This document shows positions 56,782 to 64,000 of a stretch of 64,000 nt of DNA, one piece after another. The notes beneath the pieces were generated by a model, which saw only the letters and a list, made by a program, of their open reading frames with translations, was not told where the DNA came from and searched no databases. Origin of the DNA: an uncultured Prevotellaceae bacterium (GTDB lineage: Bacteria; Bacteroidota; Bacteroidia; Bacteroidales; Bacteroidaceae). The first letter of the stretch is position 1, and each line of letters opens with the position of its first letter. The DNA is taken from positions 1-64,000 of the forward strand of contig CAMOUQ010000005.1 in assembly GCA_946626595.1 (NCBI GenBank). Reading direction: 5' to 3'. The position numbers were made by a program, and so were the translations under genes.

Positions 56782-59325
56782 ATGAAGAAGAGAATATTGA
56801 TGCTGCTGGCCCTCATGGGGCTGGCAGCAACTGTTTGGGCCGTACCCGCCAAGCGGGGCGTGACGAAGACCGTGACGGGGCCCGACGGACAGATGATGAC
56901 CGTCACGCTGCGTGGCGACGAGACTTTCCACTACTATGTAAATACCCAAGGCACCCCCATGCGCCAACAGACCGACGGCACATGGGCCGAGGACACGCGC
57001 GACGTGAAGGCCCTGTGGCAACGGGCCAGCCAAAAGCGCAACGCACAGCGTGTGAAACTGGCCGAACACATGCGCCGGGCCATGAAGGCACAGCGCCGCG
57101 TGGGTTCGTCCACAGGAGTAAACGGCACCAAGAAGGGACTGCTCATCCTGGTCAACTTCAAGGACCAGAAGATGCAGGAAAAGTCCACGAAGGCTGTCTT
57201 CGAGCAGATGCTGAACGGACTGAACAACCCCTACGGGAAGAACTACGGTTCGGTGCGCGAGTTTTTCCGCGACCAGAGCTACGGACAGTTCGACATCGAA
57301 TTCGACGTCGTGGGACCCTTTACCGTGTCGAAGAACATGAGTGAATATGGCGCCAACGACGAGGATGACAACGACATCGACGCGGGCAACATGATTAAGG
57401 AGGCCTGCAGAATGGCCAATAGTGAGGTCAACTTTGCCGACTACGACTGGGACAGCGACGGTGAGGTGGAGAACATATACGTTACCTATGCCGGATACGG
57501 TGAGGCCGACGGCGGCGAGGACGACACCATCTGGCCCCACCAGTGGGACCTGGCTTCTGCCACGGGCAGCAGCCTGACCCTGGACGGCGTGACCATCAAC
57601 ACCTACGCCTGCGGCGCAGAGCTGAAGGACGGACAGGGCACCACCATCTCCGGCATCGGAACCATGTGCCACGAGTATAGCCACTGCCTGGGACTGCCCG
57701 ACTTCTACGACCCCGACTATTCAGGTGGACATGGCATGTTCGACTGGGATCTCATGGACGGCGGCAGTTATAATGGCGACGGTTTCTGCCCGGCAGGCTA
57801 CACGGCCTACGAGCGCATGTTCAGTGGCTGGCTGGAGCCCGTCGAGCTCAACACGGCCTGCAACGTCAACGATATGAAGGCCATCGAGGACAACCCGGAA
57901 GCCTACATCATCTACAACGACCAAAACCGCAACGAATACTATATACTGGCCAACCATCAGCAGAAGGGATGGGACAAAGAGGAAGCAGGAAAGGGAATGC
58001 TCATCCTGCACGTGGATTATAGCAAAAGTGTCTGGGACAACAACGGACCGAATGATGACCCCAACCACCAGCGCATGACCATCATACCGGCTGATAATAC
58101 ATTTAACTATCAGACATACGAGGGAACTAAATACTATTATGCCAACGATGGCGACACATGGCCTGGAAAAACCAACAACACTGCCCTCACCGACACCAGC
58201 ACGCCCAAGGCTTCGCTCTACAATGCGAACACCGACGGGACGTATCTGATGCACAAGCCCATCGAGGACATCACGGAGGAGAACGGACTCATCTCCTTCC
58301 GCTTCATGGGCGGTGCGGCCGTGGACACTCCCACAGGACTGGCCGTCGCCGACATCACCCACAACTCGTTCCGCGCAACGTGGGACGGCGTGGAGGAGGC
58401 TCTGTCCTACAACCTTCGACTGACCGAGAAGGTGGAATCCGAACCGGTGGAAGACCCCAGCGAGGCTGCCCTCGAGGCTCTGACCCTGCTGGAATACTTC
58501 GACAAGTTCCGTGCTGACAGCGATGGTTCAACAGACATATCCGGCTTACTGAACAAATATACAGACCTGCCCGGCTGGACCGGCGCTGCAGTATATCAGG
58601 GAAAGGAGGGTGCCAAACTGGGCTCATCCAAGAAGGCCGGCAACATGACTACGCCCGAACTGGAAAACACATCGGGAACGCTGACCGTGTACGTTGAGGC
58701 TTCGCCATGGGGTTCGGACAACTCCAGCCTCGACATAAGAGTCTTGGACGAAAATGACAATGAGCTGATGGATGTGCCCTGGTCAATAGACCTGACAGAA
58801 TACGGAGGCGGCACCTTCGTGCTGAGCGGCATGCCCGCAAAGTACAAGGTGAAGTTCAGCACACAAGGTTCAAAAAGACGTCTCTACCTGAAGAAGGTGC
58901 TCATCTTCGACGGCCAGATCACGCAGGAGCAGATTGAGGCGCTCGAGGAGGGCACATCCGCCACACCTGCCGCATCGCCCGACATCACCACCCTCTTCAC
59001 AGGCATCACCGGTACGGAGTACACCTTTGCCGACCTGAAGCCCGAGACCAACTACACCGTACAGGTGCAGACCGTCGACAGCGAGGGCAACACCTCGAAG
59101 TGGAGCGACGCCGTCAGCCTCACGACGCTGGCCGAACCCACATTCGCCATCGGCGATGTCAATCGGGACGGAGTGGTGAGCATTGCCGATGTCACCATGC
59201 TTGTCAACCTCGTCCTGTCGTCGGCCGAACCCACCCGGGAGGCCGATGTCGACAGCGACGGCCAACTCAGTGTGGCCGATGTCACCCGACTGGTCGACCT
59301 CATATTGGCTCGTGACAAGAAATAA
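56782..59325 (+). CDS. M6-family metalloprotease with fibronectin III-like and C-terminal dockerin-like repeats
   Basis: GTMCHEYSHCLGLPDFYD (HExxH); YTFADLKPETNYTVQVQTVDSEGNTSKWS; IGDVNRDGVVSIADVTMLVNLVLS...DVDSDGQLSVADVTRLVDLIL. Confidence 0.9.
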   Translation: MKKRILMLLALMGLAATVWAVPAKRGVTKTVTGPDGQMMTVTLRGDETFHYYVNTQGTPMRQQTDGTWAEDTRDVKALWQRASQKRNAQRVKLAEHMRRAMKAQRRVGSSTGVNGTKKGLLILVNFKDQKMQEKSTKAVFEQMLNGLNNPYGKNYGSVREFFRDQSYGQFDIEFDVVGPFTVSKNMSEYGANDEDDNDIDAGNMIKEACRMANSEVNFADYDWDSDGEVENIYVTYAGYGEADGGEDDTIWPHQWDLASATGSSLTLDGVTINTYACGAELKDGQGTTISGIGTMCHEYSHCLGLPDFYDPDYSGGHGMFDWDLMDGGSYNGDGFCPAGYTAYERMFSGWLEPVELNTACNVNDMKAIEDNPEAYIIYNDQNRNEYYILANHQQKGWDKEEAGKGMLILHVDYSKSVWDNNGPNDDPNHQRMTIIPADNTFNYQTYEGTKYYYANDGDTWPGKTNNTALTDTSTPKASLYNANTDGTYLMHKPIEDITEENGLISFRFMGGAAVDTPTGLAVADITHNSFRATWDGVEEALSYNLRLTEKVESEPVEDPSEAALEALTLLEYFDKFRADSDGSTDISGLLNKYTDLPGWTGAAVYQGKEGAKLGSSKKAGNMTTPELENTSGTLTVYVEASPWGSDNSSLDIRVLDENDNELMDVPWSIDLTEYGGGTFVLSGMPAKYKVKFSTQGSKRRLYLKKVLIFDGQITQEQIEALEEGTSATPAASPDITTLFTGITGTEYTFADLKPETNYTVQVQTVDSEGNTSKWSDAVSLTTLAEPTFAIGDVNRDGVVSIADVTMLVNLVLSSAEPTREADVDSDGQLSVADVTRLVDLILARDKK

Positions 59326-59340
59326 CTAATCTACCCAAAC

Positions 59341-59383
59341 AAAAAAGGGGCTGTGTCGATGCAAACGACACAGCCCCTTTTTT
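59341..59383. terminator. Bidirectional intrinsic terminator
   Basis: AAAAAAGGGGCTGTGTCG-atgcaaa-CGACACAGCCCCTTTTTT between convergent genes. Confidence 0.9.
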
Positions 59384-60875
59384 ATTTTCTCCTTATCTCA
59401 TGCCAATAGACGTGGCCACAGAAGGCGAGGATGAGCAGCGTGTTGATGAGCAGGCGCAGGGCCAGGTGCCACTCGCTCGTGTAGTGCATGGCGGCATAGA
59501 ACAGGGCCGTCAGCAGGACATACACGGCGATGCTCTTCATCGGATAGGGGATGGGATTCTTCACCTGTCCGACGATGTAGGAGAGCACCATGGCCGTTCC
59601 GTAGCCGGCCACGCCGCCCCAGGCGCAGGCCATGTAGCTGTACTGGGGTATGAAGAAATAGTTGACGGCAAACAGTACGGCGCAGCCTGCCAGCGAGAAC
59701 CAGGCGCCGTAGATGGTCTTGTCGATGAGCTTGTACCAGAACGAGAGGTTGAAGTAGACGCCCATCATGATCTCGGCCACCATGACGATGGGCACCACCT
59801 GCATGCCCTCGCGATAGCCCTTGCCCAGGATGAGCTGCAGGACGTCGATGTAACCCATCACGCACAGGAAGGCCAACAGGGTGAAGATGAGGAAGTACTT
59901 CATGGCCACGGCATAGTATTCCGTGCTGTCCTTGTCCTTCGCCTTGGCAAAGACGATGGGCTCGTAGGCATAGCGGAAGGCCTGGGTTATCATGGCCATG
60001 ATCATGGCTATCTTCACGCAGCCGCCGTAGATGCCCAGCTGCACGTTGGCCTCGGCCTTGTCGGGATAGACCAGCGGGAACATAATCTTGTCGGCCACCT
60101 GGTTGAGTATGCCTGCCACGCCCAGGATGAGTATGGGCCACGAATAGGACAGCATACGGCGGAGCAGGGCCCAGTCGAAGTGCCACCGAATCTTGAACAA
60201 CTCGGGCAGGAAGAGCACCGAGATGAGGCTCGTGCAAGCCAAGTTGATGGCAAAGACATAGAAGACGCTGGTCTTGTGCAGAACGACGAAGTAGAGCACG
60301 TTCAGGGCTATATTAAAGAAGATGAACAGCAACTTCAGGGTGGCAAAGCGGATGGGGCGCTTCTGGAACCGCAGGTAGGAGAAGGGCAGCGCCTGCAGGG
60401 CGTCCATGGCCACCACGACGGCCATCATGAGCAGATAGTCGGGGTGCTCGGCATAGCCCAGCGTGTCGGCTATGGGGTTGATGAATCCGAAGATGCCTAT
60501 GAGGAACAGGGCCGTGAGCGTGGCTATCAAGGCGAAACCCGTAGAGAAGACCGTGTCGGGCCAAGACCCTCCCCCAGCCCTCCCTTGTAGGGAGAGGGCA
60601 GATACGTTTGTCCCCTGGTTGCTCCCCGCCTTACATGGCTGGGGGGAGGGGCTGTCGTTGGCAAAGCGGAACAGCGTCGTCTCCATGCCGAAGGTCAGCA
60701 GCACCAGGATGAGTGCCGTGTAGGCATAGACGTTGGTCGAAATGCCGTAGTCGCCCGATTCGGTGGGCATGTAGTGGGTGTAGAGGGGTACGAGCAGATA
60801 GTTGAGGAAACGTCCGATGATACTGCTCAGACCATAGATGGCCGTGTCTTTAAAAAGTCCTTTCAAATTTGCCAT
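59382..60875 (-). CDS. Polysaccharide/oligosaccharide flippase (MOP superfamily) with an in-frame R1 pair
   Basis: MANLKGLFKDTAIYGLSSIIGRFLNYLLVPLYTHYMPTESGDYGIS; insert SPSPQPCKAGSNQGTNVSALSLQGRAGGGS after TFGMETTLFRFAND. Confidence 0.9.
   Translation of the reverse strand: MANLKGLFKDTAIYGLSSIIGRFLNYLLVPLYTHYMPTESGDYGISTNVYAYTALILVLLTFGMETTLFRFANDSPSPQPCKAGSNQGTNVSALSLQGRAGGGSWPDTVFSTGFALIATLTALFLIGIFGFINPIADTLGYAEHPDYLLMMAVVVAMDALQALPFSYLRFQKRPIRFATLKLLFIFFNIALNVLYFVVLHKTSVFYVFAINLACTSLISVLFLPELFKIRWHFDWALLRRMLSYSWPILILGVAGILNQVADKIMFPLVYPDKAEANVQLGIYGGCVKIAMIMAMITQAFRYAYEPIVFAKAKDKDSTEYYAVAMKYFLIFTLLAFLCVMGYIDVLQLILGKGYREGMQVVPIVMVAEIMMGVYFNLSFWYKLIDKTIYGAWFSLAGCAVLFAVNYFFIPQYSYMACAWGGVAGYGTAMVLSYIVGQVKNPIPYPMKSIAVYVLLTALFYAAMHYTSEWHLALRLLINTLLILAFCGHVYWHEIRRK
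60565..60599. repeat. R1 copy in flippase gene
   Basis: gaccctcccccagccctcccttgtagggagagggc. Confidence 0.75.
60621..60654. repeat. R1 copy in flippase gene, opposite orientation
   Basis: gctccccgccttacatggctggggggaggggctg. Confidence 0.7.
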
Positions 60876-60896
60876 AAGTGATGTAATTTTTCATTT

Positions 60897-61958
60897 CTAT
60901 ATTCGCAGGCCAAAGAAGGCTCGGAGTCGCCATTTGCTGTTATAGACAGCGAAGTCGTCTTTGTCGCCCATGTTTGTATAGTTGTAAACCATCGAGATTC
61001 CAAGGAACTTATTCCTCCAATGATAGACCACCGAGGAGCGTGCTGTGACGATAAATTCGGGGAAGCGATAGAGATCTTTCTTACGGACCTCGCCCTCGGT
61101 CAGTGAAGAATAACTGTACGGGATGATTGTGGGCAGCAGTGACAGGTGCAACAGCCATCCTCTCCTTGGCACGTAGTTGTAGCCATAGCCTCCGCCTATG
61201 CCGAAGTTCACCACCTTCATTTTCAGCGGCTGTTCCGTTTCGAGCCTGGCAATCTGGGCCATGCATGATGCGGCCAAAAGGAAACTTCCGGCTGAGCGGT
61301 GCTGAATGTAACTCTGCGAAAAGGCTGCGGGATAGGAGAAACGCCGATGATTGAAGACGTAGTGCCCATTCAGGTTCAGTGTCTGCACATGCAGTATGCC
61401 TTTGGGCATTTCTATTCGCGGCATGCCCTCCTGGTCGTACCAGCCGGTGAAATTCTTGGCATCGCTATAGATGACGTCGCAGCCTAAATTACGGCGGTAA
61501 CAATTCAGGTTGAACTCATAGTCGCGATACTTGCCTGTCAACCGGGCCGGATTGAGTGCCAGACTGAGCACTATACCCTGATAGCCGACACCCAGAGTGA
61601 GCGTGGTCTTATTCTGGGCTTTCATCCGCGACTTGAAGTGTGCCCCTTCACTGGACGAGCCTGGCGACAAGGCCGATTGGTCGACGCCTTCGGTCATAAT
61701 GGAGACCCCGGAAAGATTGAACCGCGCTATGAGGACCCACTTTTGTTGCGGACGTGCCATGTAGGTCGTGTCGTATCTCACCCTGCGGTAGTTCTTTGTC
61801 AGGAAACTGTCCACACGGGTGAAAAGGTTCTGTGCCGACAAGGGCTGAATCGTACCGCACAGCAGCGTTAGCAGCACCACTGCACGAAGGCCCCTGCCCC
61901 CCAGCAACCTGAAGCCACGAGGCAGAATCGTTTTCGGTATGATTTGTTTATTTATCAT
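60897..61958 (-). CDS. DUF4421-like outer membrane protein
   Basis: Start MINKQIIPKTILPRG at 61958 overlaps upstream stop; FLTKNYRRVRYDTTYMARPQQKWVLIARFNLSG. Confidence 0.8.
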   Translation of the reverse strand: MINKQIIPKTILPRGFRLLGGRGLRAVVLLTLLCGTIQPLSAQNLFTRVDSFLTKNYRRVRYDTTYMARPQQKWVLIARFNLSGVSIMTEGVDQSALSPGSSSEGAHFKSRMKAQNKTTLTLGVGYQGIVLSLALNPARLTGKYRDYEFNLNCYRRNLGCDVIYSDAKNFTGWYDQEGMPRIEMPKGILHVQTLNLNGHYVFNHRRFSYPAAFSQSYIQHRSAGSFLLAASCMAQIARLETEQPLKMKVVNFGIGGGYGYNYVPRRGWLLHLSLLPTIIPYSYSSLTEGEVRKKDLYRFPEFIVTARSSVVYHWRNKFLGISMVYNYTNMGDKDDFAVYNSKWRLRAFFGLRI

Positions 61959-63244
61959 CAATAGAAGAACAAGTAAGCTACTCCGATGGCGGCCAATACA
62001 CCCACGAGGTCGGTCAGCAGACCGGCGGCCACGGCATGGCGCGTGTTGCGGACGCCCACGGAGCCGAAGTAGACGGCCAGAATGTAGAAGGTGGTGTCCG
62101 TGGCACCCTGGAAGATGCACGACAGACGGCCCACGAAGGAGTCGGCACCGTACGTCGTCATGGCGTCCACCATCATGCCGCGCGCACCGCTGCCGGAGAG
62201 GGGTTTCATCAGGGCCGTGGGCAGGGCACCCACGAAGTCGGCATTCACGCCCAGGAGCTGGAAGCCCCGTTCGATGCCGCTGATGAGCACGTCCATGGCC
62301 CCGGAGGCGCGGAACACGCCGATGGCCACCAGTATGGCCACCAGGTAGGGGATGATGCGCACGGCCGTCTCAAAGCCGCCCTTGGCACCCTCGATGAAGG
62401 CTTCGTAGACGTTCACCTTCTTGCGCATGCCGGCCACGATGAAGGCCACGATGATGCCGAAGAGCAGCACGTTGGCCACCGTGGTGCTATATATATTCAA
62501 ATCCTCGCGACTCAGTCGCGAGGCACAGAACGCCATGCCGCTCACCAGCAGGCACAGGCCCAGCATGGTGCCCATGATGGCGCGATTGAAGAGGTTTATC
62601 CTTTGGTAGAGGCTGGTGATGATGATGCCGGCCATGGTGGCGATGGTGGTGGCCAGCAGTATGGGTATGAAGACGTCGGTGGGCTGTGCGGCGCCCAGTT
62701 GGGCACGATAGACCAGGATGCTGACGGGGATGATGGTCAGTCCGCTGGTGTTCAGCACCAGGAACATGATCATGGGGTTGGAGGCTGTCTCCTGGAGTTG
62801 CTGCATCTGGCGGTCGTCAATCTCGCCGCGCTCATTCTTCTTTCTTAATTCTTCTCTTTTGATTTCCTCCATCCCCTCCATGGCCTTCAGGCCCAGGGGC
62901 GTGGCGGCATTGTCCAGGCCCAGCATGTTGGCGCCGAGGTTCATGAAGATGTGGCCGAAGACGGGATGGCCCTCGGGGATGTCGGGGAACAGTCGCTTAA
63001 ATAAAGGATTAAGCGCACGCGCGAGGGCATTGACCAGTCCGCCCCGTTCGCCAATCTTCATGATGCCCATCCACAGGGCCAGGGTGCCCGTCAGTCCGAG
63101 GGAAATCTCGAAGGCCGTCTTTGACGATGCAAAGGTCGACTCGATGATGGCCGGGAACACTTCGGTGTTGCCCATGCACAACTCTACCGTGGCGATGAGG
63201 AAGGCCACGAGGAAAAATCCAATCCAAATATAATTCAGTACCAT
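61958..63244 (-). CDS. Nucleoside-recognition/spore maturation SpmA-SpmB-like fused membrane protein
   Basis: NLGANMLGLDNAATPLGLKAMEGM; SGLTIIPVSILVYRAQLGAAQPTDVFIPILLATTIATMAGI; GADSFVGRLSCIFQGATDTTFYILAVYFGSVGVRNTRHA. Confidence 0.88.
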   Translation of the reverse strand: MVLNYIWIGFFLVAFLIATVELCMGNTEVFPAIIESTFASSKTAFEISLGLTGTLALWMGIMKIGERGGLVNALARALNPLFKRLFPDIPEGHPVFGHIFMNLGANMLGLDNAATPLGLKAMEGMEEIKREELRKKNERGEIDDRQMQQLQETASNPMIMFLVLNTSGLTIIPVSILVYRAQLGAAQPTDVFIPILLATTIATMAGIIITSLYQRINLFNRAIMGTMLGLCLLVSGMAFCASRLSREDLNIYSTTVANVLLFGIIVAFIVAGMRKKVNVYEAFIEGAKGGFETAVRIIPYLVAILVAIGVFRASGAMDVLISGIERGFQLLGVNADFVGALPTALMKPLSGSGARGMMVDAMTTYGADSFVGRLSCIFQGATDTTFYILAVYFGSVGVRNTRHAVAAGLLTDLVGVLAAIGVAYLFFY

Positions 63245-63286
63245 GTTTTACAAATAACAATTCACGATTACTGGTGCAAAGGTACA

Positions 63287-63327
63287 AAAAAAGGAGGGAA
63301 GCCCGCAATGGGGTCCCTCCTTTTTTT
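63287..63327. terminator. Bidirectional-type hairpin
   Basis: AAAAAAAGGAGGGA ... TCCCTCCTTTTTTT. Confidence 0.8.
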
Positions 63328-63343
63328 TGTGCTTTATGTGAAA

Positions 63344-64000
63344 TTACTTCACGAACTTGCGTCCGTTCACGATGTAGATGCCCTTTTGGGCCTTCTCGAC
63401 GCGGCGACCGCTGAGGTCGAAGATGGCACCGCTCTTTGCAACTTCGATGTTGCCAATGCCGTTGGTCACGCCGTTCAGCGAGTAGATGTAGTTGTTGCGG
63501 TTCACCTCGTAGGTCTCGTTGTACTTGGTCAGCTGACCGTAGACGATGACTTCGTCGCCCACCTTGATCTGGTCCTCGGCGGTGAACTTCTCGTTGCCGA
63601 TGTAGTAGCCGCGATAAACCTCCAGAGTGGTCTGGCCGTCGGTGATGAAGTAGGTGGCGTTGCCATAGCTGTTGCCGGGCAGGTCGGTCATCTCGCCGTT
63701 CTTCTCGATGCCCACCTGCGAGATGGTGCCCTTCACGTATACGTTGGCGCTCAGGCCCTGACCTGCGTCGATGAGGGCCACAGCCTCCGTGGCGGTGTAG
63801 GCCGTCTCGGGAGTGTTCTCGATGCTCACTACGGGCTCGCTGCCCTTCTCGTGCTTGATGTACACGGCCTTGGCAATCTGGGGAGCATCGTTGTAGGTGG
63901 TGTACGTGCCCACGATGGTCAGCACGTCGCCCTCGACTACGCCCAGCGAACCCCATATCTTGTTGTTCTCCAGGTCGTCCTGCTTAACGACGCCGTAGAT
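63344..64000 (-). CDS. C-terminal part of a secreted protein with OB-like repeats (5' end beyond window)
   Basis: Frame open to window edge (IYGVVKQDDLENNKIWGSLGVVEGDVLTIVGTY...); C-terminus GAIFDLSGRRVEKAQKGIYIVNGRKFVK resembles sorting-type C-termini. Confidence 0.7.
   Translation of the reverse strand: MYGVVKQDDLENNKIWGSLGVVEGDVLTIVGTYTTYNDAPQIAKAVYIKHEKGSEPVVSIENTPETAYTATEAVALIDAGQGLSANVYVKGTISQVGIEKNGEMTDLPGNSYGNATYFITDGQTTLEVYRGYYIGNEKFTAEDQIKVGDEVIVYGQLTKYNETYEVNRNNYIYSLNGVTNGIGNIEVAKSGAIFDLSGRRVEKAQKGIYIVNGRKFVK

Overview
Chromosomal window of about 64 kb with a Bacteroidales character, probably Prevotella-like. The evidence is the TAnnTTTG promoter boxes, DUF4249/DUF4421/DUF349 families, TlpA lipoproteins and class I fumarase. 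Most genes are housekeeping or envelope functions: HlyD/TolC efflux, two-component system, DUF349, CorA, TonB receptor plus DUF4249, CDF transporter, tRNA-Lys, AI-2E transporter, tdk, rsmI, hflX, tadA, birA, pyrH, tandem TlpA proteins, serpin, two ECF sigma loci, CoA-transferase, NhaD-like antiporter, PI-PLC, feoAB, xerD, cstA, fumarase, M6 protease, flippase and an SpmAB-like protein. No CRISPR, rRNA, transposase or prophage was recognised. The most interesting layer is several dispersed repeat families whose placement follows gene context. R1 is a GC-rich palindrome, often in inverted pairs and inserted IN FRAME in envelope/membrane protein genes (TolC, a sigma-linked outer-membrane protein, a flippase); one pair brackets a segment whose inversion should keep the ORF open. 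R2 is a near-palindromic 9-bp tandem unit (AAGGRCYCT) found inside two unrelated genes in opposite reading senses. R3 is CCACGAATT arrays filling two convergent intergenic regions. R4 is a ~66-bp palindrome carrying TTTG-N20-TAnnTTTG, i.e. an apparently portable promoter, in divergent intergenic regions. Also notable are a low-GC cassette (XRE-like regulator, VanZ-like protein, 55-aa secreted peptide missed by the ORF track, beta-propeller lipoprotein) next to a palindrome-dense non-coding island, and a probable ECF autoregulatory promoter motif. All calls come from reading the sequence; no database search was run.
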